Positions 7,223-14,449 of a stretch of DNA of 19,364 nucleotides are shown in pieces; the first letter of the stretch is position 1, and the number at the start of each line of letters is the position of its first letter. This stretch comes from CAMLDH01 sp966250375 (GTDB lineage: Bacteria > Pseudomonadota > Gammaproteobacteria > Burkholderiales > Burkholderiaceae_D). A program made the translations under genes and the position numbers. The notes beneath the pieces were generated by a model, which was given only the letters and a program-made list of their open reading frames with translations, had not been told where the DNA came from and made no database searches. Location of the stretch: the NCBI GenBank assembly GCA_966250375.1, contig CBINHE010000078.1, forward strand, positions 1 through 19,364, in the 5' to 3' direction.

Positions 7223-8143
7223 ATGACCGTTCCATATTTGTCGCCTCGCAATCATTTCAAGCAGATCAATGCATCGTTGAGCTGGAGGATGTTGGGGGGC
7301 AAGCCGCACCGGCAAGAAACTCTGGATACCCTGGTGCGTGACGGCATTGTCAAATGTAATTGGAAAGATATGGGATTGCCGCAGCACATGCTGGATGAAC
7401 TTCTCACACATGCAAAAAATCTCAAGGAGCAGTTCCAAAGTAGCCGTTTCGAAGACCCGCTTTATCAAAAAGTGGTGCCGAATTCGACAGTTGATAAACG
7501 GGATTACTGGCTGCGCTTGCTGGGGAATAAGCTGGTCGAGGCCAATGCGGAGGATATTTTTGCGCAGGTTGCATTAAGGCCTGAACTCTTGGGATTAATG
7601 AATTCATATTTCCGATGCTTCGCATGGCTGATGGATTACAACGTCTGGTTGAACGTGCCAAACGAAAAGCCCAAATTTTCGTCTCAGCTTTGGCATAGGG
7701 ACACCGTTTATATCGGAGATAACAGGTTCATTGAAAAGACTAGGCCAATCATCAAGATATTGGTTTATTTAGGGAAGGTGAACGTTGATAACGGCGCACT
7801 GAGCTTTCTCAAAGGCTCTCATGATGGGGGTGCGCGCAGATCCTACTCTCCGTCTGCGGATTGCGTGGAAGAAGACAACGTCGCGCGCTATGTTGATCAA
7901 ACTGTGCTGAGGAAATTTTCCAGCGATGACATTTTTGTTGCAAATGGAGATGTTGGCGACATTGTCATTTTTGATGGCAGCGGACTTCATTGCGGCGGCA
8001 AGGTGACGCAGGGAGAGCGTTTGTTATTCAAGATGCAGTTTGGGGATTGGTTGTGGCGCGCTTTTCCCTACCCTAAACTGAAAGTCGCCCCGATTAACGG
8101 TCAACCTTTTTCACTGGCGCAAAAATGGGCTGTTTCAAATTGA
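7223..8143 (+). CDS. PhyH-type Fe(II)/2-oxoglutarate dioxygenase
   Basis: The 306-residue protein belongs to the phytanoyl-CoA dioxygenase-like superfamily. His158 and Asp160 (QLWHRDTVY) and His256 (GSGLHCGGK) form the iron facial triad, and Arg266 (QGERLLFKMQF) is at the 2-oxoglutarate carboxylate position. NGALSFLKGSH (about 190-200) and VGDIVIFDGSGLHCGG (about 244-259) are the usual flanks of the double-stranded beta-helix. A strong ribosome binding site (AAGGAG, 7 nt spacing) supports the start. It is the last gene of the rightward operon and the second Fe(II)/2-oxoglutarate oxygenase of the cluster, from a different family than the JmjC-type enzyme. PhyH enzymes hydroxylate or halogenate small molecules and free or tethered amino acids; Asp160 is present, so hydroxylation rather than halogenation is expected. 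Substrate unknown. Confidence 0.85.
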   Translation: MTVPYLSPRNHFKQINASLSWRMLGGKPHRQETLDTLVRDGIVKCNWKDMGLPQHMLDELLTHAKNLKEQFQSSRFEDPLYQKVVPNSTVDKRDYWLRLLGNKLVEANAEDIFAQVALRPELLGLMNSYFRCFAWLMDYNVWLNVPNEKPKFSSQLWHRDTVYIGDNRFIEKTRPIIKILVYLGKVNVDNGALSFLKGSHDGGARRSYSPSADCVEEDNVARYVDQTVLRKFSSDDIFVANGDVGDIVIFDGSGLHCGGKVTQGERLLFKMQFGDWLWRAFPYPKLKVAPINGQPFSLAQKWAVSN

Positions 8144-8414
8144 GAAGAGCTGCCGTTCGGGCTGGAAGCGATTTCGTCTGGCGGCAATAACTGGAGATTA
8201 TCCAGAGCGGACCGGCAAGGCTTACAAAAGCTTTCAGCTTTCATCCCTTTGGCGAGGGGATGTTCTCAAAACTGCTGCTATAAATGACAACTGTCAACCT
8301 AGCCTGCTTCAGGCGCACCTTTTGTCGTGGAGCCGTTAAGCACTATGGTGCACGAGAGTCAATTACACCTTATGTGCAGCATTCTATCTGATCAGGTCTT
8401 TGATCCGCCTGATC

Positions 8415-8442
8415 AAGAGCGCCGCACAACGTGCGCTCTTTT
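8415..8442 (+). terminator. Intrinsic terminator downstream of the RiPP operon
   Basis: AAGAGCGC (8415-8422) pairs with GCGCTCTT (8433-8440) around a 10-nt loop, followed by TT AAG. The left side carries no T-tract on the opposite strand, so rightward use fits better. It lies about 270 bp after the PhyH stop and is the best candidate for the end of the operon transcript. Confidence 0.5.
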
Positions 8443-8533
8443 AAGATATTGAAAGACTTGGGTACGGTGTTATTGGGTATTGGCGTGAGTTAAGCGAGTG
8501 CTCACTCTGAATTGTGTGATTAGAGGGGCCAAT

Positions 8534-8565
8534 TTTAAGGCCAACCTACATAGGTTGGCCTTAAA
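8534..8565. repeat. Perfect 15-bp inverted repeat, 2-nt centre
   Basis: TTTAAGGCCAACCTA (8534-8548) and its exact complement (8551-8565) flank CA. It has the stem strength of a terminator but no run of T follows in either direction beyond TTAAA, so a bidirectional terminator or a recombination/protein-binding site are both possible. It lies just inside the inferred transposon end. Confidence 0.6.
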
Positions 8566-8640
8566 TGATCGTAGTGCCCTCAAGAAAAATCGGTATCGCC
8601 AACCGAATTATTGTAAAAATTTCATTTCAAAACCCCGACG

Positions 8641-8680
8641 AACTTTATTGTCGCCCGACTGACTTTATTGTTTCCGAGCA
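8641..8680 (-). mobile_element. Tn7-like transposon end (probable TnsB-site repeats) at attTn7
   Basis: On the minus strand, starting 23 bp after the glmS stop, the sequence is TGCTCGGAAACAATAAAGTC (8680-8661), and ACAATAAAGT recurs 20 bp inward (8651-8642, preceded by GGGCG). As I remember it, Tn7 ends read TGTGGGCGG followed by ACAATAAAGTC. The TG start, the 9-bp lead and the core line up. A weaker third copy (ACAATAA, 8614-8608) is further in. Tn7 and relatives insert about 25 bp past glmS after recognising its 3' end, so the position also fits. The 5 bp outside (TTGCA, 8681-8685) would be the target duplication. The other end is not in the window and no tns gene is seen, so this may be a defective element or a relic. 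Confidence 0.7.
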
Positions 8681-8703
8681 TTGCAAAGCGGGTGTCTGTA
8701 CCG

Positions 8704-10521
8704 TCATTCCACCGTCACCGATTTCGCCAAATTCCGCGGCTTGTCCACATCAGTACCGCGCGCCAGCGCCGTGTGATACGCCAGCAACTGCAGCGGCACC
8801 ACATGCAAAATCGGCGACAGCACGCCATAGTGTTCCGGCAACCGGATCACATGAATCCCTTCACTCGGCGCAATGCGCGAATCCGCATCGGCAAACACAT
8901 AGAGTTGGCCGCCGCGCGCACGGACTTCCTGCATGTTGGATTTGAGTTTTTCGATCAGGGTGTCGTTCGGCGCCACGGTGACGACTGGCATTTCCTGCGT
9001 CACCAGCGCCAGCGGACCGTGTTTTAATTCGCCTGCCGGATATGCTTCGGCGTGAATGTAGGAAATCTCTTTCAGCTTCAGCGCGCCTTCCAGTGCAATG
9101 GGATAATGCAAGCCGCGTCCCAAAAACAACGCATTTTCCTTGCGCGCAAAGTCGTCGGCCCACGCGATGATTTGCGGCTCCAGCGCGAGCACCGCGCTGA
9201 TCGATACCGGCAGGTGGCGCATCGCTTTCAAATGGGCGGCTTCCTGCTCGTCGCTCAGGCGGCCTTTGACTTGCGCCAGCGTGAGCGTCAGCAGAAATAG
9301 TGCGGCCAACTGCGTCGTGAACGCCTTGGTGGAGGCGACGCCGACTTCGATGCCGGCGCGCGTGATGTAGGCCAGTTCGCATTCGCGCACCATCGCGCTG
9401 GTGGAAACATTGCAGATGGTGAGTGTGTTTGGCATGCCCTGTGCGCGTGCATGTTTCAACGCGGCCAAGGTGTCGGCCGTCTCGCCGCTTTGCGAGATCG
9501 TGACGACCAGCGCATTCGGATTCGGCACGCTGTCGCGGTAGCGGTATTCGCTGGCGATTTCGACATTGACCGGCACGCCGGCGATCGATTCGATCCAGTA
9601 TTTGGCGGTCAGGCCGGAATAATAGCTGGTGCCGCACGCGAGGATCAGCACCGAGTCGATTTTCTTGAAGATGCCGAAGGCCTTGTCGCCGAACAGTTCC
9701 GGCATGATGCCGGAGACGCCTTCGAGCGTGTCGGCAATGGCGCGCGGCTGCTCGAAAATTTCTTTTTGCATGTAGTGGCGATATGGGCCGAGTTCGGCCG
9801 CGCCGGTGTGCGCATGCACGGTCTTTACGTCGCGCTGCGCCGCTTTGCCGTCAACGTCGACGATCCAGTAGCGCTGCAGTTGCAAGTCGACGACGTCGCC
9901 TTCTTCGAGATAAATGATTTGATTGGTGGTGCCGGCCAGCGCCATCGCATCGGATGCGATGAAATTTTCGCCGTCGCCGACACCGACGATCAGGGGCGAG
10001 CCTTGGCGCGCGCCGACCACACGGTGGGGCTCGTCGCGGCTAAATACCGCGATCGCATACGCGCCGCTCAAGCGCTGGACCGCCTGCTGCACGGTTTCGA
10101 ACAGGTCGCCGGTGTACATGTGGTCGACCAGATGCGCGATGACTTCGGTGTCGGTCTGGCTCTCGAATACGTAGCCAACTCCCTCCAGCTCGGCGCGCAG
10201 TTCATCGTGGTTTTCGATGATGCCGTTGTGGACTAGCGCGATGCGTTCGCGCGAGAAGTGCGGATGCGCGTTATGCGATACCGGCGCGCCGTGCGTGGCC
10301 CAGCGGGTGTGTGCGATGCCGGTGAAGCCGCTCAGTTCGGTCTTGCTGACTTGGGTTTCCAGGTCGGCCACGCGTGATGTGCTGCGCGAGCGCTGCAACT
10401 TGCCATCGACATGCAGCGCCACGCCGCACGAATCATAGCCGCGATATTCCAGCCGTTTCAGTCCTTCGATCAGGATGGGGGTGATATTGCGTTGCGCTAC
10501 TGCGCCGACGATGCCGCACAT
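8704..10521 (-). CDS. glmS: Glutamine-fructose-6-phosphate aminotransferase (isomerizing)
   Basis: The 605-residue protein converts fructose 6-phosphate and glutamine to glucosamine 6-phosphate in the cytoplasm, the first step of UDP-GlcNAc synthesis. The N terminus MCGIVGAV gives Cys2 as the Ntn amidotransferase nucleophile after Met removal. The glutaminase domain (about 1-220) includes HTRWATHG and HNGIIENHDEL. Two SIS sugar-isomerase domains follow, with LACGTSYYSG and TISQSGETADT in the first and GRGLHYPIALEGALKLKEISYIHAEAYPAGELKHGP in the second. The C terminus PRNLAKSVTVE is the conserved end whose DNA is the TnsD recognition region of attTn7. An AAGAGG site lies 5 nt before the ATG. 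Length is normal. It is divergent from the Lrp-type gene. Confidence 0.97.
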   Translation of the reverse strand: MCGIVGAVAQRNITPILIEGLKRLEYRGYDSCGVALHVDGKLQRSRSTSRVADLETQVSKTELSGFTGIAHTRWATHGAPVSHNAHPHFSRERIALVHNGIIENHDELRAELEGVGYVFESQTDTEVIAHLVDHMYTGDLFETVQQAVQRLSGAYAIAVFSRDEPHRVVGARQGSPLIVGVGDGENFIASDAMALAGTTNQIIYLEEGDVVDLQLQRYWIVDVDGKAAQRDVKTVHAHTGAAELGPYRHYMQKEIFEQPRAIADTLEGVSGIMPELFGDKAFGIFKKIDSVLILACGTSYYSGLTAKYWIESIAGVPVNVEIASEYRYRDSVPNPNALVVTISQSGETADTLAALKHARAQGMPNTLTICNVSTSAMVRECELAYITRAGIEVGVASTKAFTTQLAALFLLTLTLAQVKGRLSDEQEAAHLKAMRHLPVSISAVLALEPQIIAWADDFARKENALFLGRGLHYPIALEGALKLKEISYIHAEAYPAGELKHGPLALVTQEMPVVTVAPNDTLIEKLKSNMQEVRARGGQLYVFADADSRIAPSEGIHVIRLPEHYGVLSPILHVVPLQLLAYHTALARGTDVDKPRNLAKSVTVE

Positions 10522-10527
10522 GGAAAC

Positions 10528-10552
10528 CTCTTATTGAATTAAAAAGTAAGAG
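10528..10552 (-). promoter_or_regulatory. Leader hairpin covering the glmS ribosome binding site
   Basis: In the glmS leader, CTCTTA (10552-10547) can pair with TAAGAG (10533-10528). The second arm is part of the AAGAGG Shine-Dalgarno sequence. The stem is 6 bp with a 13-nt AT-rich loop, so it is weak. Occlusion of the glmS ribosome binding site is known in enterobacteria (opened by GlmZ), but no such RNA is visible here. Confidence 0.3.
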
Positions 10553-10677
10553 ACTCATGCTAGAGGACGTGATGTGAAATAAGTTATCTAAATAGGACAT
10601 TATTTGAAGTATTATTTCAATGCGTTATGCGTGTGAAATATAAATTCAAAATACTGGAATTATTTTAAACAATAATC
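10553..10677. promoter_or_regulatory. AT-rich divergent promoter region of glmS and the Lrp-type gene
   Basis: This gap is much more AT-rich than its neighbours. It contains TGAAATAA (10575-10582) with the complementary TTATTTCA (10612-10619), another TTATTTGAA in between (10600-10608), and TGAAATATAAATTCA near 10634. Such AT-rich imperfect palindromes resemble Lrp/AsnC-type operators, so autoregulation by the adjacent regulator is possible. Exact promoter boxes were not assigned. Confidence 0.4.
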
Positions 10678-11151
10678 ATGAGTGAATCTGCAATTGTGCT
10701 GGATGAATTGGACCGGCGTATCTTGAACGCCTTGCAAGCCGATGCCTCGCAAACCAATAATGAGCTCGCCGTGCAGGTGCATGCGTCGCCGCCAACCTGT
10801 TTGCGCCGCGTCAAGCGCTTGGTCGATGCCGGTGTGATCGAGAAACAGGTCGCGATCATTGCGCCGGACAAGGTGGGGGCGGCACTTACGGCGATTGTGG
10901 AGATTACGCTCGACGTGCAGGCGGCGGAGCGGCAGGCAGAATTCGAAGCGCTGGTGGCGCGGGAGGTGGCGGTATTGCAGTGCTATCGCGTGTCGCCGGG
11001 GCCGGATTTTGTGCTGGTGGTGCAGGTGGCCGATATGCCTGCTTACCATGCGCTCGCGCATCGGCTGTTTGCGTTGCATGCGAATGTGCGTAACGTGCGC
11101 AGTTTCTTTTCGATACACCGCAGTAAATTCGAGACCTGCATTGCGGTCTGA
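10678..11151 (+). CDS. Lrp/AsnC family transcriptional regulator
   Basis: The 157-residue protein has an N-terminal winged helix-turn-helix (LDELDRRILNALQADASQTNNELAVQVHASPPTCLRRVKRLVDAGVIEKQVAII, about 8-62) and a C-terminal RAM ligand-binding domain (about 70-150, with CYRVSPGPDFVLVVQVADMPAYHAL). Length and layout are typical for the feast/famine regulators, which bind amino acids and form octamers on DNA. No good Shine-Dalgarno sequence precedes the ATG. It is divergent from glmS and converges on the HDOD gene, 18 bp apart. The regulated genes are not evident, apart from likely autoregulation. The specific subtype (Lrp, AsnC, BkdR) cannot be told from the sequence alone. Confidence 0.93.
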   Translation: MSESAIVLDELDRRILNALQADASQTNNELAVQVHASPPTCLRRVKRLVDAGVIEKQVAIIAPDKVGAALTAIVEITLDVQAAERQAEFEALVAREVAVLQCYRVSPGPDFVLVVQVADMPAYHALAHRLFALHANVRNVRSFFSIHRSKFETCIAV

Positions 11152-11169
11152 TCTTGTTTCCTTGTTCGG

Positions 11170-12027
11170 CTATGCCAGAAGTGCAGCACTCATCGATCTG
11201 GCTTCGGCGGCGGATTCTTCAACAATGCTGTTTAGTAGTTTTTCATTATTTGCCACGAAGTCGAGTAGCGATTCGGATTGGCTAGTCGTTGCGGTTGCTT
11301 GCCGAAACAAGGGAGAGAGGACTGGCGCAAAGTGATTGGCCAGCAGCAGCGTGTCCGTCAGCGAGTCGGGCGGAATCGTCAGCAAGCTTGTGCGCAGTGC
11401 TTCAATTGCGCTACTGACCGGTTCGGGTATCGAGAGCTTATTCATGACTTCACGAGCGATGATGTCCTCGCTGCTCGCCTGACAATTCTCGGGGTTATCG
11501 TCCAGCAGGCTTGGAAATTCTTCAGCGCGGGACAGCAGATAGAAACCGCCTACTTCATGAACAATGGCGGCAAATATGGCGGTGTCGGCGTTCACATAAG
11601 TTATCCGGCGCGCGATGACTTTCGCGAGCGCGGCGACATGCACAGTGTGTTGCCAAAGTTGCTCTGCCTTCGCGCGTACCAACGGATCGACGATCTTGCT
11701 GCCGAAATTGCGCACTACCATGCTGGCGACCAGGGTATGCAGATTCTTGTAGCCCAGGCGCATGACGGCGGTACGCACGTTGGTGATGACAGTGCCGCCG
11801 GTGCGATGGAATGCCGCCGAATTGGCAAGCGCCACCGTACGCGCCGAGAGCAAAGGTTCGGCCAGCACCAGTTGGATGGCTGTCTCTATATGGCAATCGG
11901 GGTCGTCAAGGGCTTGCTGCAACTTGAGTGCAGCATTCACACTGGTCGGGAAGATGAGTTCGCCGATCTCGATCTCCGCGACAATGTAGTTGAACGCTTC
12001 AAGTTTATTGAGGGGGAGGGCGCTCAT
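11170..12027 (-). CDS. HDOD domain protein
   Basis: Taking the ATG at 12027, the product has 285 residues beginning MSALPLNKLEAFNYIV. Most of it is an HDOD domain: FPTSVNAALKLQQALDDPDCHIETAIQLVLAEPLLSARTVALANSAAF, then VMRLGYKNLHTLVASM, then LWQHTVHVAALAKVIA and IVHEVGGFYLLS. HDOD proteins are catalytically inactive relatives of HD phosphohydrolases and usually act in signalling or stress responses; no GGDEF, EAL or receiver domain is attached here. The frame is open further upstream into glmU, but the start at 12027 lies 10 nt after the glmU stop, which fits an operon. The C terminus (about 230-285) is helical and less conserved. The exact role is unknown. Confidence 0.88.
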   Translation of the reverse strand: MSALPLNKLEAFNYIVAEIEIGELIFPTSVNAALKLQQALDDPDCHIETAIQLVLAEPLLSARTVALANSAAFHRTGGTVITNVRTAVMRLGYKNLHTLVASMVVRNFGSKIVDPLVRAKAEQLWQHTVHVAALAKVIARRITYVNADTAIFAAIVHEVGGFYLLSRAEEFPSLLDDNPENCQASSEDIIAREVMNKLSIPEPVSSAIEALRTSLLTIPPDSLTDTLLLANHFAPVLSPLFRQATATTSQSESLLDFVANNEKLLNSIVEESAAEARSMSAALLA

Positions 12028-12037
12028 TATCCGAATC

Positions 12038-13396
12038 TCACTTTTTTGTCTTGATCGGTCGCTGCCAACCCTCGATCGTGATTTGCTTTGCGCGCGACAC
12101 GGTGAGTTTGCCTGCTGGCGCATCCCTGGTCAAGGTGGTTCCTGCACCTAAGGTCGCCCCTTTTCCAACGGTAACCGGCGCCACCAGCTGTGTATCGCTG
12201 CCGATGAAGACATCATCTTCGATGACGGTGCGGAATTTATTGGCGCCATCATAGTTGCAGGTAATCGTGCCGGCGCCGATATTGACACGCGAACCGATGC
12301 TCGCGTCGCCGACGTAGGCGAGGTGATTGGCCTTGCTGTGCGCGGCAATTTGGCTGTTTTTGACTTCGACAAAATTGCCGATATGGACACCTTCGGCCAG
12401 TTCGGTGCCGGGGCGCAGTCGGGCATACGGTCCGATCACCGATGCGGCGCCGGCGATGGCATCTTCAATATGGCAAAACGGTTTGATGTCGGCGCCTTTA
12501 CCGATGCGCGCATTGTTGATTACGCAATGTGCGCCGATACTTACGCCGTCTTCCAGCGTCACCTTGCCTTCGAATATACAACCGACATCAATGCTGACAT
12601 CGCGTCCGCAGATCAAGCTGCCGCGCACATCGAGGCGCGTCGGATCGGCGAGTGTTACGCCTTGCTCCAGCAGTGCGTTGGCGAGGTTGCGTTGATAAAT
12701 GCGTTCCAGTTCGGCCAGCTGTACTTTGCTATTGACGCCTAGGGTTTCCCAGAGGGCAGAGGGTTGTGCGGACACGACCGGTACGCGGTCGGCAACGGCG
12801 CGCGCCACGATATCGGTCAGATAATATTCTTCCTGCGCATTGTTGTTGGAAAGCGTTGCCAGCCATTCCTTTAGTTTTGTAGTGGGCACGACCATGATGC
12901 CGGTATTGATTTCTTGGATTGCGCGCTCTGCATCGCTTGCATCTTTTTGCTCGACAATCCGGACAATCTCGCCTTGCTCGCGCACGATGCGGCCGTAGCC
13001 GGTCGGATTTTCCATTTCAATCGTGAGGATCGCCAACTTTTCTTTGCCTGCAATGTCCAACAGCGCTTGCAAGGAACTGGCGGCGGTCAACGGAACATCA
13101 CCGTACAAGATCAGTGTTGATGCTTCATCATCCAAGTGCGGTATGGCTTGCATCACGGCGTGGCCGGTTCCGAGCTGCGGTTCTTGCCGCGCAAACGCAA
13201 GATCGGGCGCTTGTAACAATTCCGGCACCATGTCACCGCCATGGCCATAAATTACGCATAAGCGGGAAGGCGACAATGCACGTGCGGTGGTGATCACATG
13301 TGACAAAAGCGGCTTGCCGGCCAGTGGATGCAGGACCTTCGGCAACGCAGACTGCATGCGTTTTCCCATGCCGGCCGCGAGAATGACAATGTTCAT
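12038..13396 (-). CDS. glmU: Bifunctional GlmU: glucosamine-1-phosphate acetyltransferase / GlcNAc-1-phosphate uridyltransferase
   Basis: The 452-residue enzyme carries out the last two steps to UDP-GlcNAc. The N-terminal pyrophosphorylase domain starts with VILAAGMGKRMQSALPKVLHPLAGKPLL (about 4-31) and has YGHGGD, GTGHAVMQA and LILYGDVPL. From about 250 a left-handed beta-helix of hexapeptide repeats follows, with the acetyltransferase residues in VEVKNSQIAAHSKANHLAYVGDASIGSRVNIGAGTITCNYDG. The C terminus ends RPIKTKK. Length is normal for the family. GlmS nearby works in the same pathway. HDOD follows 10 nt later on the same strand. The start at 13396 lies 108 bp from the divergent lipoprotein gene, and that gap must hold both promoters. 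Confidence 0.97.
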   Translation of the reverse strand: MNIVILAAGMGKRMQSALPKVLHPLAGKPLLSHVITTARALSPSRLCVIYGHGGDMVPELLQAPDLAFARQEPQLGTGHAVMQAIPHLDDEASTLILYGDVPLTAASSLQALLDIAGKEKLAILTIEMENPTGYGRIVREQGEIVRIVEQKDASDAERAIQEINTGIMVVPTTKLKEWLATLSNNNAQEEYYLTDIVARAVADRVPVVSAQPSALWETLGVNSKVQLAELERIYQRNLANALLEQGVTLADPTRLDVRGSLICGRDVSIDVGCIFEGKVTLEDGVSIGAHCVINNARIGKGADIKPFCHIEDAIAGAASVIGPYARLRPGTELAEGVHIGNFVEVKNSQIAAHSKANHLAYVGDASIGSRVNIGAGTITCNYDGANKFRTVIEDDVFIGSDTQLVAPVTVGKGATLGAGTTLTRDAPAGKLTVSRAKQITIEGWQRPIKTKK

Positions 13397-13504
13397 AGGT
13401 ATTCCGGATTCTTGAGGAGCAAGTACATGCGCTGCCGAGGCAATGCACTACTCTGTTTCCAACATATTGAGATGCAAAATTTTATCATGTGACCATTCTG
13501 CACC

Positions 13505-14326
13505 ATGGCGATTAAAACCGCGCTGATTTTGACAGTGCTGTTGCTGGCCGGTTGCTGTGCGGCCCGGCTCGGTTATAACCATGGCGAAAGCCTTACCTAT
13601 TGGTGGTTGAACCGATATATCGATGTCGAAGCCGAGCAGCAGCCATGGGTCAAAAGAGACATTGAAAAGCTGTTTGCATGGCATCACAAAACCTAACTTC
13701 AGGATTACGTGCAGTTGTTGAGGCTCGCGCAGAAACAAGTGCAGTGCAATGTCAGCACGGCGGAAATATTGACCAATTACGATGAGGCCAAACAACGCGC
13801 CTTATTGACAATCGATAAAGCCTTGCCCGATTTGGCCGATTTGGCATTGACGTTGCGGCCGCAACAGATCGCACGTATTGAAAAGAAGTTCGTCGTCAAT
13901 AACGATGACTATCGTAAAGATTATCTGCGTGGAGATATTGAGCAGCATCAACGCTTGCGTTTCAAAAAAGTCATGGAGCAGGCCGAATACTGGTTTGGCG
14001 ATTTCAGCCGCGAGCAGGAAGCGCTGATACGCTGCGCGTCCGACGCTCGACCGCTCGACAACGCCTTGTGGTTGGCGGATCGCATGCATCGGCAGCGGGA
14101 AATGATTGCAGTATTGAAGAAAATCCAGGCCGAGAAACCGAGCCGCGATGCGACCATGCTATTGCTGAAAGATTACGCAGTACTGGTCTTCGAGCGCACC
14201 GGTATGGCCGAGCATGCGCAATTTTTCAATGCATCAAAGGAGGGCGTGGCAAGCATGGCGGCGCTGATCATCAATAGCACGACGCCGACGCAAAAGGCGC
14301 ACGCCATCCGGAGACTGCAACAATAG
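13505..14326 (+). pseudogene. DUF6279 family lipoprotein gene with an in-frame stop
   Basis: Two open segments, 13505-13693 and from 13697 on, are in the same frame and separated only by TAA at 13694-13696. The first encodes a lipoprotein signal (LLLAGC, lipidated Cys17) and the DUF6279 start (LGYNHGESLTYWWLNRYIDVEAEQQPWVKRDIEKLFAWHHKT). The second continues LQDYVQLLRLAQKQ and the helical body to the end. Read through, the protein has 273 residues, normal for the family. The stop is one C-to-T change from CAA (Gln), which would give the plausible HKTQLQDYVQ. So this is a recent nonsense mutation or a sequencing error. A GTG at 13709 could restart translation, but without the lipid anchor. The family function is not established; its members are outer-membrane-type lipoproteins. 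Confidence 0.8.
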
Positions 14327-14423
14327 ATCGATAATTTCGATACGCTGGCCGCGCAGAGCGCTTGATCGCGAATCGATTAGAAGCAGGGCAGGTTTGTAAC
14401 CCGCTGCATGGTTATGACATTCG

Positions 14424-14449
14424 GATTGAGCGTTATGGAACGCTCAATC
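14424..14449. terminator. Perfect 11-bp hairpin at the convergent lipoprotein/ttcA ends
   Basis: GATTGAGCGTT (14424-14434) and AACGCTCAATC (14439-14449) flank ATGG. It lies between convergent genes and overlaps the ttcA stop codon (14444-14446). No strong T-tract follows on either strand (CGTTTG rightward, CGAATG leftward), so it may act as a weak bidirectional terminator or protect mRNA 3' ends. Confidence 0.5.

Larger units (their letters stand above)
8144..8703. other. Non-coding junction between the RiPP operon and glmS
   Basis: This 560-bp stretch has no convincing gene. In order it holds a weak hairpin (CATCCC 8242-8247 with GGGATG 8257-8262, then TTCT), a terminator-like hairpin (8415-8442), a perfect 15-bp inverted repeat (8534-8565), the Tn7-like end repeats (8641-8680) and a 23-bp strip next to the glmS stop. 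Reading frames crossing it are short and lack ribosome binding sites. Confidence 0.7.

Noticed and set aside
7183..7341. Second small peptide (MKRFHHALNKESK...) before the PhyH gene
   Set aside because: It runs out of frame into the PhyH gene, has no ribosome binding site and no leader-like features.
8861..10236. Long open frames overlapping glmS (258 codons leftward, 261 codons rightward)
   Set aside because: They are shadows of the high-GC glmS coding sequence and show no recognisable domains.
10522..10677. A glmS ribozyme upstream of glmS
   Set aside because: That ribozyme is typical of Gram-positive bacteria, and this gap is too short and AT-rich to hold its core.
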